Position numbers and translations under genes: made by a program. From positions 6,285-70,284 of the forward strand of contig CAZQTW010000031.1 in the NCBI GenBank assembly GCA_964596165.1: DNA of 64,000 nucleotides, in the 5' to 3' direction. Below, one piece after another: positions 42,966-51,944 of the stretch. This DNA is from CAYUQT01 sp964596165 (GTDB lineage Bacteria; Planctomycetota; Phycisphaerae; UBA1845; JAFGLZ01). The notes under the pieces are model-generated. The model was not told where the DNA came from. It searched no databases and worked only from the letters and a program-made list of their open reading frames with translations. The first letter of the stretch is position 1, and the number at the start of each line of letters is the position of its first letter.

Positions 42966-44072
42966 TCAGCCGAAGAGACGCCAGGGTTGGGGTTGATAGT
43001 CGGGCTGCGTGATACGGCGGAGCCATAAGCCATATTCGGCGTTGAAGCCCTCCAGGTCGTCGGTGATGTAGGCGCGGAAGAGGGCCTCGCCCCGGCTGAT
43101 CGCCCGGCCGCCCGCCCGTGGGTTGGTGACGATCTGCGCCTCGATGGCCTGACGCATCGCGTCGGTACCCAGCTCCAGGCGGAGCCGCGCGAATCGCTCG
43201 ACGTACTTGCCGCCGGCCCCGTGAATCATGAACGCCACCAGCGACCACGCCTGAGCATAGTAGGTCTCCACACGCTGAACCGGCTCGCGGACAATCTTGC
43301 CGGCGTCCGTCGCAAGGATGTCCTCGAGCTTGAAGAGCGATCCGTTCGTCAAGGCCCGCCGGACGGAATTCATGCGAAAGCGATTGACGCCGGGCGTGAA
43401 CACGGGCGTGTCTTCCTGCCACTCGTGCCCCTCGCAGTAACAGGCCAACCCCTCGTTGAGCCATGCGGGAATACCCGCGTTCGGAAAGCGGCGGAAGACG
43501 TACATGTGCAGGCCTTCGTGCGCGATCACGGCGAAGGTGGTATAGCGCCGAATGTAGTACACGACCGTGCCGCCCGGCTCGGCATAGCCTCCGGACCGGA
43601 TCCGCAAATAAACGTTTGCCGCCCTCGGTGAGAACTGCTTGGTGAATTGTTCCCACTCATTTCGCGTGCGAAAGACATACAAATTGCTCGGTTCATCGTT
43701 GGAATCGCCCGTCGGCAAGAGTTTGGTATATAGTTGGTGCGCGGTCTCCATGAACTTCGGCAGGACCTTGATCATCGTCTCGTCATTGATCGTCGCATGG
43801 ATACGATAGTGGGGTGTGATCAGCAGCGTGCCCGGGGTGTGTCCGAACGACCACGATTGGGTGTCAACGGAAAAGTCCGGTGTCGTGGGCGTCAGCGGAT
43901 GCTGACAGCCCGCCAGCAAGGTAAACCCGGCCAAGAGCGACAGCCCTCGCGATGGAAGAAAAAACCGCCGAGCCCCTTTCTGGATTCTGCTTCCCGAATT
44001 CCCAATCCCCGTTGGCAGGTCTTCCGCGGCCTTTGGGTGGATCTCTGCGATGGGTACGGTTCTCATGCTCAT
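42966..44072 (-). CDS. Zinc-peptidase-like lipoprotein (DUF1570-type)
   Basis: 368 residues from ATG 44072 (or 44066). An N-terminal extension leads to a lipoprotein signal RGLSLLAGFTLLAGC. The body has YRIHATINDETMIKVLPKFMETAHQLYTKLLP and the metal motif AVIAHEGLHMYVFRRF (HExxH) followed by IPAWLNEGLACYCEG, where the Glu would be the third ligand, as in gluzincins. So a membrane-tethered metallopeptidase is likely. The long pre-signal stretch is odd; no nearer start codon exists in frame. Divergent from the racemase/oxidoreductase operon. Confidence 0.8.
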   Translation of the reverse strand: MSMRTVPIAEIHPKAAEDLPTGIGNSGSRIQKGARRFFLPSRGLSLLAGFTLLAGCQHPLTPTTPDFSVDTQSWSFGHTPGTLLITPHYRIHATINDETMIKVLPKFMETAHQLYTKLLPTGDSNDEPSNLYVFRTRNEWEQFTKQFSPRAANVYLRIRSGGYAEPGGTVVYYIRRYTTFAVIAHEGLHMYVFRRFPNAGIPAWLNEGLACYCEGHEWQEDTPVFTPGVNRFRMNSVRRALTNGSLFKLEDILATDAGKIVREPVQRVETYYAQAWSLVAFMIHGAGGKYVERFARLRLELGTDAMRQAIEAQIVTNPRAGGRAISRGEALFRAYITDDLEGFNAEYGLWLRRITQPDYQPQPWRLFG

Positions 44073-44197
44073 TTGCCTGCAAAACACCGAGCCGGCTCGA
44101 CCACCCGGATCGTAGAGCAATACGATCCGTGGGTCAATTCGCGGCCGAGTCTTGCGAAGCCCACGGCGGCCCTTGATAATGCCAGGAGGACCATCCC

Positions 44198-45421
44198 ATG
44201 GGCGTAGCCACGAGCCGTTCTGAGAGGGCGACATATTTGAGCATGCCATTGGAGGGGATTCGAATACTGGACTTGTCCCGGCTGCTACCGGGGCCATTCG
44301 CCACGATGATCCTTGCCGATCTGGGCGCCGACGTGATCCGTGTGGAAAGCACCGACGGGGGCGACCGCATGCGGTACGTACCGCCGCGTGTCGCGGGGCT
44401 CAGTGCCCACTTTATGGCCATCAACCGAAACAAGCGGTCGGTGGCGGTGAACCTCAAGGACCCGAGAGGGCGGCAGATCCTGTTCAAACTCGTGCGGACG
44501 GCCGACGTCATGGTCGAGGGCTTCAAGCCCGGGACAGTGGATCGTTTGGGCGTGAGCTACGACACGATCCGAGGCATTAAGCCTGACATCATCTATTGTT
44601 CAATATCGGGTTATGGTCAGACGGGTCCGTATCGCGACCGCGCCGGGCACGACATCAACTACATGGGTCTCGGCGCCGCATTGGACCTGATGACCGACCC
44701 CGGCGTCAAACCGCGCATCCCCGGCCTGTTCCTGGGCGATCTTACGGCGGCGCTCTATGCCGTGATCGGCATCACGTCCGCCGTCGTTCAGCGACAGCGG
44801 ACCGGACAAGGGCAATACATCGACGTCGGCATGCTGGACGGATTGATGGGTCTGCAAACGTATTTGTCCGCCCGGCACCTGATCGCCGGTCTGCCCGCCG
44901 AGCACGGCACGACGGGTATGACCGATGCCGGTCCGGCCTATCAGGTCTTTGAATGCCGGGACGGGAAATACGTCACCTTCGCGCCGTTGGAACCGCGGTT
45001 CTGGGAGAATTTCTGCAAGGCAATCGAGCGCCCGGACCTGCTCGAACGCCACTGGGATCCCTCGATCGTGCCGGACATCGAGGCGATGTTCGCCCAACGC
45101 ACCCAGGCCGAATGGGTCGCGCTCTCCGAACGGCATGACTTCTGCTGCGAGCCTGTGTTATCATTGGGGCAGGCCCTGGAGCATCCTCAGGTAACAGCCC
45201 GCGGGATGATCGTGGAGACGGACGATCCGACGGTGGGACGCATTCGTCAGGTTGCCTCCGCGATCCGCTTCGGCGAGGTCCGCGGCGAGGTGCGGCGGGC
45301 GGCCCCTTTGGCGGGGGAACACACCGTTGACATCCTCAGAGAAGCCGGCGTCTCGGGTGAGGAGATCGACCGCCTGGTGGCCGGGGGAGTCTTGGCTGTA
45401 ACGGAGCGACTATCGAAGTGA
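44198..45421 (+). CDS. CaiB/BaiF family protein, alpha-methylacyl-CoA racemase-like
   Basis: 407 residues; CAGGAGG upstream of ATG 44198. N-terminus MPLEGIRILDLSRLLPGPFATMILADLGADVIRVE and the AGHDINYMGLG motif are typical of class III CoA-transferases and of alpha-methylacyl-CoA racemases. H151 (in AGHDINY) and D181 (in LGDLTAALYA) keep the 30-residue spacing of the racemase His/Asp pair (H126/D156 in the mycobacterial enzyme), which favours a racemase. Its stop overlaps the next start (GTGA), so it belongs to the operon with the oxoacid:ferredoxin oxidoreductase. Confidence 0.85.
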   Translation: MGVATSRSERATYLSMPLEGIRILDLSRLLPGPFATMILADLGADVIRVESTDGGDRMRYVPPRVAGLSAHFMAINRNKRSVAVNLKDPRGRQILFKLVRTADVMVEGFKPGTVDRLGVSYDTIRGIKPDIIYCSISGYGQTGPYRDRAGHDINYMGLGAALDLMTDPGVKPRIPGLFLGDLTAALYAVIGITSAVVQRQRTGQGQYIDVGMLDGLMGLQTYLSARHLIAGLPAEHGTTGMTDAGPAYQVFECRDGKYVTFAPLEPRFWENFCKAIERPDLLERHWDPSIVPDIEAMFAQRTQAEWVALSERHDFCCEPVLSLGQALEHPQVTARGMIVETDDPTVGRIRQVASAIRFGEVRGEVRRAAPLAGEHTVDILREAGVSGEEIDRLVAGGVLAVTERLSK

Positions 45422-46686
45422 CTCAGGTTCGCACACCCCGATCCGCGTCGTCCGACGCCGCCGGCGGTTTCGACGGACGAGCGTGTCTGCCCGCCGCCGC
45501 GATGGCGATCAGCGGTAATGAGGCCGCCGCGTGGGCGGCGCGCTACGCCCGCGTCCAGGTCATCAGCGCCTACCCCATCACGCCGCAAACCACCGTCGTC
45601 GAGAAGCTGGGCGAATGGTCGGACAACAAGGAAATGCCCGTCGAATACATCCGGGTGGAGAGCGAACACTCGGTCATGTCGGCCCTCGTCGGCGCCAGTC
45701 TGGCCGGCGCGCGAACGTTTACCGCCACCAGCGGGCAGGGCCTGCTCTACATGAACGAGCCCGTCCACTGGGCGGCCGGCGCACGCCTCCCCATCGTCAA
45801 CGTCTGTGTCGGACGCGGCATCGCGCCTCCCTGGAACATCTGGGCCGACCATCACGACAGCCTCTCCATCCGCGACAGCGGCTGGATGATCTGCTACGCG
45901 GCGAATCACCAGGAAATCTTCGACAGCGTCCTGATGGCGTTCCGGATCTGCGAGGACGAGCGCGTCTTCCTGCCGATGCTGGTGTGCCACGAAGGATTCA
46001 CCCAGTCGCACACCGTCGGCCCGGTTGAAATGCCCGATCAGAGCCGAGTCGACGCATACCTGCCCGTGGTGCCGCCCGAGGGCTGGCCGCACACGTTCAT
46101 GGATCCCTCGCGGCCGACGTCGCACGGGCTGCTGAACATGCCCGACAGCGGATTCTTTTACGAGATCCGACGTAATATCGAACGGGCACACGAACGCGCT
46201 CGCGGCGTCATCCGAGAGGCCGTCGCCGAATTCGAGAAGGCGTTCGGTCGCCGGTACGGAGGACTCATCGAGGAATACCGGATGGAAGGGGCGGAGGTGG
46301 CGATAGTGGCCATCGGCACGCTCGCCGATCAGGCGAAGCAGTGCGTCGACATCTGCCGCGACCGTGGGCTGCCGATCGGCGCGGTCAAGATGCGGTTTGT
46401 CCGCCCGTTTCCCATCGCCGAGATGCGAGAGCTGGCGCAACGCGTCAAGGTCATCGCCGTGATGGAGCGGTCGATCGACTTCGGCATGCGCGGCGGCATT
46501 GTGGCGGGTGATGTTCGTTCGGCTATTCAGGGATGCGGCTCCGCACAGGTGCTTCCCGTGATCGCCGGACTGGGCGGGCGCGACGTCTCACCCGAGGAAC
46601 AGATCGCCGCCGCCGAGACGGCACTCGAGATCTCGCAAAGCGGCCGACGGACGGACGACGTCTTGTGGCTGGGCCTGAAGGAATAG
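45418..46686 (+). CDS. porA: 2-oxoacid:ferredoxin oxidoreductase, alpha subunit
   Basis: 422 residues, GTG start overlapping the upstream stop. AMAISGNEAAAWAARYARVQVISAYPITPQTTVVEKLGEW, EYIRVESEHSVMSALVGAS and ARTFTATSGQGLLYMNE are signatures of the alpha (PorA/VorA) subunit, with the C-terminal domain VAIVAIGTLADQAKQCVDICRDRG. Oxidatively decarboxylates a 2-oxoacid to acyl-CoA with reduction of ferredoxin. Whether pyruvate or a branched-chain oxoacid is used cannot be read directly. Symbol given by family, not by substrate. Confidence 0.92.
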   Translation: MTQVRTPRSASSDAAGGFDGRACLPAAAMAISGNEAAAWAARYARVQVISAYPITPQTTVVEKLGEWSDNKEMPVEYIRVESEHSVMSALVGASLAGARTFTATSGQGLLYMNEPVHWAAGARLPIVNVCVGRGIAPPWNIWADHHDSLSIRDSGWMICYAANHQEIFDSVLMAFRICEDERVFLPMLVCHEGFTQSHTVGPVEMPDQSRVDAYLPVVPPEGWPHTFMDPSRPTSHGLLNMPDSGFFYEIRRNIERAHERARGVIREAVAEFEKAFGRRYGGLIEEYRMEGAEVAIVAIGTLADQAKQCVDICRDRGLPIGAVKMRFVRPFPIAEMRELAQRVKVIAVMERSIDFGMRGGIVAGDVRSAIQGCGSAQVLPVIAGLGGRDVSPEEQIAAAETALEISQSGRRTDDVLWLGLKE

Positions 46687-46688
46687 CG

Positions 46689-47621
46689 ATGCCCGAACAG
46701 GTCGAAACGGAACTGACGCCCCGGGCTCTGGCGACCACGGCGTACAAAGAGCTCTGGTTGAAGGGCAACAGTACGTGCCCGGGCTGCGGACTGTCGCTGG
46801 CGCTGCGGTGGACGCTCAAAGCGCTCGGGCCGAACACGTGCGTGGTCGCGCCGGCGTCGTGCACGAACGTCGTGATCGGGCTCTATCCCAGGGCGGCATC
46901 GGCGGTGCCGTTCACCAACATGGTCTTCGCCGGTGGCGCCGCCGCCGCCTCCGGCGTCAAGGCCGCTCTCCGGGCCCGTGGTCAAACCGAGACCCAGGTT
47001 CTCGTCTGGGCGGGTGACGGCGGAACGTTCGACATCGGCATCCAATCCTTGAGCGGGGCGGCCGCGCGCGGCGACGCCCTCATCGACGTCTGCTACGCCA
47101 ACGACGCCTCCATGCACACCGGGACGCAACGAAGCGGCGGTACGCCCTTCGGGGCCATCACCACCACCACGCCCGCCGGTAAACAGGAGCACAAGAAGGA
47201 CCTGATGGCCATCATGGAGGCCCACCACCTGGATTATCTCGCGACGGCATCGGCAGCCTATCCCGTCGACCTCTACCGCAAGATCAAGAAGGCGATGACC
47301 CATCGGGGCTTCAAGTTCATTCATATGATGATCCCGTGCCCGCCCGGCTGGCGGTTTCAGCCCAGGGACGCGATCAAGGTCGGTCGGCTGGCGGTCCAGA
47401 GCGGAATGTGGATCCTCTACGAGATCGAGCGCGGCGAGTTACGCCTGACGGGACCGAGCAAGGCCTTCGCCAAACCCGACGCCAAAATGAAGCCGCTGAC
47501 CGAATACTTCAAGAGCCAGGGGCGATTCCGGCTGGCCGAGGGCCCGATCTACGATGAATTGGAGCGATGGGTCCGAAAGAACTGGCGGACGGTTCGGGCA
47601 AAGTTGAGTGAGACCGCATGA
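46689..47621 (+). CDS. porB: 2-oxoacid:ferredoxin oxidoreductase, beta subunit
   Basis: 310 residues from ATG 46689, two bases after the alpha stop. Cys for the proximal [4Fe-4S] cluster: C30 and C33 (TCPGCG), C58 (PASCTN) and C217 (IPCPPGW). The thiamine diphosphate motif is WAGDGGTFDIGIQSLSGAAARG ... CYANDASMHTGTQRSGGTPFGA. This strongly resembles PorB of pyruvate-type enzymes. Overlaps the gamma gene by four bases. Confidence 0.93.
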   Translation: MPEQVETELTPRALATTAYKELWLKGNSTCPGCGLSLALRWTLKALGPNTCVVAPASCTNVVIGLYPRAASAVPFTNMVFAGGAAAASGVKAALRARGQTETQVLVWAGDGGTFDIGIQSLSGAAARGDALIDVCYANDASMHTGTQRSGGTPFGAITTTTPAGKQEHKKDLMAIMEAHHLDYLATASAAYPVDLYRKIKKAMTHRGFKFIHMMIPCPPGWRFQPRDAIKVGRLAVQSGMWILYEIERGELRLTGPSKAFAKPDAKMKPLTEYFKSQGRFRLAEGPIYDELERWVRKNWRTVRAKLSETA

Positions 47622-48202
47622 GTGCGAGTCGACTATTCGAGGTGCGTTGGCACGGTCGGGGCGGACAGGGTACGGTCACCGCTGCCCGTTTGCTCTGCAC
47701 CGCCGCCTATCAGGGCGGGCGGGGGATGCGAGGCGTCCAAGCCATCCCCTTCTTCGGCGCCGAACGGCGGGGATCGCCTGTGCGAGCGTTCAACCGCATC
47801 AGCAGCGAGCCGGTACGACTCTGGTCGATGATCCGGCGGCCCGACGTAGTCGTGGTGATCGATCCACAGGCAATGGTCCGTTCGCCCCAGGACATCCTCG
47901 AGGGCCTCAAGCCGGGCGGCCGATTGGTCGTCAATTGCGGTAATGAACCGCCGGACATCAACGGACGGACCGACCTGGAGGTCTGGACGGTCGACGCCAC
48001 GGGCGTCTCGCTCGAACTCGGCCTTCAGGCCGGTGCCGATCTGATCCTGAACAGCCCGATGCTCGGCGCGCTGGCCCGCGCGGTCCCCGAGATGGTCACG
48101 CTCGACCAGGTCACGTCGGCCCTGAAAGCCGAATTCGGCCGTCGGGCGGAGCTGAACTGCAAGGCGGCGGAACTGGCCTACGAACGGTGCCGACGGAAGT
48201 AG
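47618..48202 (+). CDS. porG: 2-oxoacid:ferredoxin oxidoreductase, gamma subunit
   Basis: 194 residues. Start overlaps the beta stop (ATGA). FEVRWHGRGGQGTVTAARLLCTAAYQGG and AIPFFGAERRGSPVRAFNRIS are the standard gamma-subunit motifs. Followed by an unusual gap of 196 bases before the delta gene. Confidence 0.93.
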   Translation: MSASRLFEVRWHGRGGQGTVTAARLLCTAAYQGGRGMRGVQAIPFFGAERRGSPVRAFNRISSEPVRLWSMIRRPDVVVVIDPQAMVRSPQDILEGLKPGGRLVVNCGNEPPDINGRTDLEVWTVDATGVSLELGLQAGADLILNSPMLGALARAVPEMVTLDQVTSALKAEFGRRAELNCKAAELAYERCRRK

Positions 48203-48398
48203 CCGTCGGCGTTCAGCTCCAGGCCAATGGGCGATTAGCCGCGACAGCTCGAGCCCTTGCCCGATTGCGGCGGCCTGCCTCTGGCGGGCCGGACTCCGGC
48301 CGGCGAGGGCGTCGGCCGCCGCACACAAGTGTGAAACGCCACGGCTCACGGAGATCGGTGGATTCCGGGCGGACGGTTGACGAAAAAGACGAGGGGCG
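48203..48398. other. 196-base gap inside the oxidoreductase operon
   Basis: Very GC-rich, with several GGC/GCC inverted stretches (around 48270-48320) and the fragment CACAAGTGTGAAACGCCACGG (about 48323-48343; given in part), which recalls the GTGTGAAACACAC elements elsewhere. No gene. May contain a promoter or processing site for the delta gene. Confidence 0.35.
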
Positions 48399-48791
48399 AT
48401 GATGGCCAAGATTGAGAATCCCGACGAATACATGCGCGACCGCGCCTTCTATGAGCCGTGGCGCGAGGTGGATGAGACGACCGGCGCGAACGATCTCCCG
48501 GATGAGGCCGCTTCCGTGCCCGACCGGGCCTCCCTGGGGCCGACGGGCGATTGGCGCGTCACACGACCGGTCATGCCCAACGATCCCTCCCAGTGTTCAC
48601 GCTGCTGCCAGTGCTGGATGATGTGCCCCGAGGGCGTGATCACACTCGATGACGACCGATTGCCCCACATCGATTACGAGTACTGCAAAGGCTGCATGAT
48701 CTGCGCCGAGGTGTGCCCCCGTCACTGCATCACTGAAATCCGCGAAACCGAGAGCATCGGCGAGCAACCCCCTCCCATCCCCACACCGTAG
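48399..48791 (+). CDS. porD: 2-oxoacid:ferredoxin oxidoreductase, delta subunit (2x[4Fe-4S])
   Basis: 130 residues, GAGGGG upstream. Two ferredoxin motifs: C66-x2-C69-x2-C72-x3-C76-P (CSRCCQCWMMCPEG) and C96-x2-C99-x2-C102-x3-C106-P (CKGCMICAEVCPRHC). The N-terminal 60 residues are longer than in many delta subunits. It passes electrons from the beta-subunit cluster to soluble ferredoxin. Separated by 196 bases from gamma yet clearly the missing subunit. Confidence 0.92.
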   Translation: MMAKIENPDEYMRDRAFYEPWREVDETTGANDLPDEAASVPDRASLGPTGDWRVTRPVMPNDPSQCSRCCQCWMMCPEGVITLDDDRLPHIDYEYCKGCMICAEVCPRHCITEIRETESIGEQPPPIPTP

Positions 48792-48936
48792 GACTACACC
48801 GGCGGGTTCTCGCATTCCACGATCGGCTGTCTCCGCCGGCTCCATGGCCTCTCCGTGGCGGCCTGCGCCTCGCGGGTCGAAGTGTGGCCGCCGGGAACGC
48901 CGGCCGCTCGTCTAGAGCGTGAACCGCTCGGCCGAA

Positions 48937-51114
48937 TCATGGCCGTTCGGTCTCAGGCTGTCGGTAAAAGCGATTGCTTAGGAAGCTCTCGGCGATCAGT
49001 AGGCCCAGCAGCGTCAAGGCCAGCCAGACGGACAGGTCGCGCGACGTCCCGCCCGCCATTCGTCCGCCCGTCAACGCATCCGGCTCGCGCATGACTTCGA
49101 TTGTTCCCGGCGCAAAGCGGGATTCAATATCACTGGGGCTCAATCGATCCAATTGCGACTCGTCGGCCGGCGTATTGACGGAGTAGCCCAACTCGTCCGC
49201 CCGGGTCCCGCCGTCGGCCACGATGCGGTAGTGCCCGCACCGGTCCGTGATCGCCGCAACCGTGTCGACGGTCGCCTCAACGACAGCCGGCCACGATTGA
49301 CGGCGCGTCGGAGAGGTAATCGTCATGGCACGGATCGAGGCCGCTTGTGAACTGGCGGCGGAACCCCGCACGAACAGCCGGGCCTCCTGGCCGATCCGCA
49401 AGTTGCTTGCCGGGGTCGTCTGGGGAAGCGATTCCGCGACCAGGGTGTTCAGCAAGACCAGAAGCGGACCGGCATCGACCGCCCAATCGCCCCAATCACG
49501 CTGCGGTGAAATCGCCAACACCACGGACGTGCCCCGTCCGACGCGGCGCACCACAATGGCCGGTGAACCGTCGCTGAGGCGCGCAATGACACTTCCGCCC
49601 CCCAACGGCGCGCCGAATCTCACGTAGCGCCGAACCGCCGGCTCGGAAAGCGACAGGCCGGTGCCGTCCTGGAACCGCCCAAGCAAAGCATGCGGCCTGT
49701 CCGGAGGGGCTATGTACACGGGTTCCAACGGGGCGACGACCTCGACGGGCAGCGCGGCCAGCACCGATTGACCCGCCTGGTAGCCCGCCGGATTCATCGC
49801 CGGACCCGGAACGACGATCAGCCAGCCGCCTGCCGTCACGTAATCGGCCAGCCCTGCGAAGGCCGACGGCGAGATGGACGGAACGTCGACCAGGAGAATC
49901 GCCGAGTAAGGCGGCGTATTCTTCAGACCGGCCAGTTCCCCTCCCGCGACTTGCGTGAGGCCGATCCGCCGGCGATCGGCCGGCAGGTCCGCCGGTGCGA
50001 GCATCGCCGACACCACGGCGGCCACCTCGCTGTCCGCGCCGGCAACCACCGCCACGGTCGGCGGCCGGCCCACATACACACTGAAGTACCGCACGTTGTC
50101 GATGTCCAGCGGGTCCTCAGGGTAGATCCGAATCTCGCCTTGGTGGAGCCCGGGCGCCAAGTCAACCAGCCGGACGACCTGCGAACCGACCTGACGCGGC
50201 TGGAACGTCAGCCCATCGAGGCGCCATCGCGGCTTTGCGTCGATCAACACTTCGGCGTCGCGCCGGCCGGCGCTCTGGCCGGCTTGGATGCCGAAACGGA
50301 TCTGAACCGGCGTGCCCACGGGCACGGGGCGCTCGGGCACTGCCGGATCGAGCAGGGCAAAATTCGCGTTCGTTTCGACGCCCACGTCCACACAGAAGAC
50401 CCGCACCTGATTCCGGCCGGCGAACGCCCCGGTGGGAGTGTCTCGCCAGGATTGTCGGGTCAGGTCGTTAAAGACGTAAATTTCGCGCGTATCGAGCGAC
50501 CCTTCGCCCAGCAGTTCGTAGGCCCTCTCCAGCATCGGACCGACCGGACGATCGTGCTGACCGACTTCGAGCTGCTCGACCTGCGATCGGATATAGGGAA
50601 TATCCGGACTGAGGCGCGCCAATCCCATCGGCGCCGAACCGGTCAGCATCGTCAGCCGCGAACCCGGCGGAAATCGCTGCTGGTCACGCAGCAGCCGGAC
50701 GGCCAGCTCGCGGGCCTGCTCGAACCGACTGACGTTTTGACTCCGATAGTCCATGCTGGCCGAGTCGTCCATGCAGAAGACGGCCTCGACGGGCTTTCTC
50801 GTCGCCACGGGCAGAGCCGCCGATTCCAGCGTCGGACGCGCCAGCATCAGGACCAGCAGCAGGATCGCCAGCATGCGCAACAACAGCAACAGCAGTTGCT
50901 TCAGCCGGTGTCGTGCCTGTGTCTGCTGATGGGTCTTCAGGACGAATTGAAGCGTCGGTAGCGGGACGCGCTGCGGCTTGCTTCGCATCATCAGGTGGAT
51001 CAGAACGGGGCCGAGCGCGGCCACCGCGCCCCACAACATCGCCGGGGCCGCGAATGTCACGGGACCCAGCATCCACTGTGCGATCACCGGAACGTCGACG
51101 GTGCCCGTAGACAC
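48937..51114 (-). CDS. BatA-like membrane protein with vWA domain
   Basis: 725 residues. N-terminal BatA signature (LWGAVAALGPVLIHLMMRSKPQRVPLPTLQFVLKTHQQTQAR, in pieces) with a TM helix and a second (LLLLLLRMLAILLLVLMLARPTLES). A vWA MIDAS (VFCMDDSASMDYR) follows, then beta domains, a GATase-like segment (TVAVVAGADSEVAAVV ... LADYVTAGGWLIVVPG) and a C-terminal TM helix (SVWLALTLLGLLIAESFL). Such proteins usually sit with DUF58 and MoxR genes; here they are 45 kb away. It may span the inner membrane with a periplasmic vWA domain. Confidence 0.85.
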   Translation of the reverse strand: MSTGTVDVPVIAQWMLGPVTFAAPAMLWGAVAALGPVLIHLMMRSKPQRVPLPTLQFVLKTHQQTQARHRLKQLLLLLLRMLAILLLVLMLARPTLESAALPVATRKPVEAVFCMDDSASMDYRSQNVSRFEQARELAVRLLRDQQRFPPGSRLTMLTGSAPMGLARLSPDIPYIRSQVEQLEVGQHDRPVGPMLERAYELLGEGSLDTREIYVFNDLTRQSWRDTPTGAFAGRNQVRVFCVDVGVETNANFALLDPAVPERPVPVGTPVQIRFGIQAGQSAGRRDAEVLIDAKPRWRLDGLTFQPRQVGSQVVRLVDLAPGLHQGEIRIYPEDPLDIDNVRYFSVYVGRPPTVAVVAGADSEVAAVVSAMLAPADLPADRRRIGLTQVAGGELAGLKNTPPYSAILLVDVPSISPSAFAGLADYVTAGGWLIVVPGPAMNPAGYQAGQSVLAALPVEVVAPLEPVYIAPPDRPHALLGRFQDGTGLSLSEPAVRRYVRFGAPLGGGSVIARLSDGSPAIVVRRVGRGTSVVLAISPQRDWGDWAVDAGPLLVLLNTLVAESLPQTTPASNLRIGQEARLFVRGSAASSQAASIRAMTITSPTRRQSWPAVVEATVDTVAAITDRCGHYRIVADGGTRADELGYSVNTPADESQLDRLSPSDIESRFAPGTIEVMREPDALTGGRMAGGTSRDLSVWLALTLLGLLIAESFLSNRFYRQPETERP

Positions 51115-51179
51115 GATGGCCCACCCTCATCCGTCAAACCCACGGCGCCATGCCGCCCGAAGCCGGCCGACGCATCTTC

Positions 51180-51893
51180 TCATACGCGTCTCCAAATGGC
51201 CAAGACGCGATCCAGACGCTCGCCCCGAACATACAGCCGATAGCCGTACCTGATGCCTTCGCCGTAGCCCATCCGCTGAATCTGCTTCAACTGCGGCGCG
51301 GTGATTCCTTCCAACGTCCGCGGCGTGACGTAGCATACGACGTGCCCACCCGACCTCACGAGCAACCGAGCCTCCCTCAGATTCGCCGGCGGCTCGTCAA
51401 CCGCACGAAAGGAAACCGCATCAAAGCGCTCCGGAAGCGCGCTCAATTCATGAGCGCGAACACCCATCGCTCGCAGGTTCACGAGGCCAAGCTCGGCAAT
51501 GACCTCGGCCAGGAACGTCGCCTTCTTCTGGGTACCGTCGATGGCCAGAATGGGCCAGCTCGGGCAGCAGATGGCCAGCGGAACGGACGGAAACCCTGCC
51601 CCGGTGCCGACATCCAGCAGCCGGATCGGATCGGAAAACACCTCCCGGGCCCATGGCACCAACGCCAACGAGTCGGCATAATGTTTGACGGCCGCCTCGG
51701 CCGGCGAGGTGATTCGCGTGAGATTCATCCGTCGGTTGATCTGAAGTACCAGGCCGAAGTGACGCCACATGAGATCGATCTGATCGTCGGACAGTGACAG
51801 GTCGAGCTCCCGGCACCCGGCGAGCAGGGCTTCAACAAAGTCGGCCTTTGTCGGATCCGTGTCGGGACCATGTGTCGCCATGGAGGCGATCAT
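51180..51893 (-). CDS. rsmG: 16S rRNA (guanine-N7)-methyltransferase RsmG
   Basis: 237 residues from ATG 51893 (alternative 51881). SAM-binding motif RLLDVGTGAGFPSVPLAI, preceded by INRRMNLTRITSPAEAAVKHYADSLAL, the classic RsmG signature. It methylates N7 of G527 of 16S rRNA. No mnmG (gidA) neighbour is present. It sits 65 bases upstream of the BatA-like gene on the same strand and is divergent from the DUF1015 gene. Confidence 0.95.
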   Translation of the reverse strand: MIASMATHGPDTDPTKADFVEALLAGCRELDLSLSDDQIDLMWRHFGLVLQINRRMNLTRITSPAEAAVKHYADSLALVPWAREVFSDPIRLLDVGTGAGFPSVPLAICCPSWPILAIDGTQKKATFLAEVIAELGLVNLRAMGVRAHELSALPERFDAVSFRAVDEPPANLREARLLVRSGGHVVCYVTPRTLEGITAPQLKQIQRMGYGEGIRYGYRLYVRGERLDRVLAIWRRV

Positions 51894-51944
51894 ATCCCGG
51901 ACGAAATGGCCTGACCACACTCCGGACAAGGAGGTTAAGTATTC

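Noticed and set aside
42714..42996. Two short frames between the AAA ATPase and the lipoprotein
   Set aside because: No start signal and no protein-like pattern; left as non-coding.
48858..48900. GGCGGCC/GGCCGCC inverted repeat downstream of the delta gene
   Set aside because: Could be a terminator stem but spacing is long and no U-tract follows; likely chance in GC-rich DNA.
49690..50961. 423-residue plus-strand frame opposite the BatA-like gene
   Set aside because: Antisense shadow of a well-supported vWA protein; composition is His/Arg-rich and featureless.
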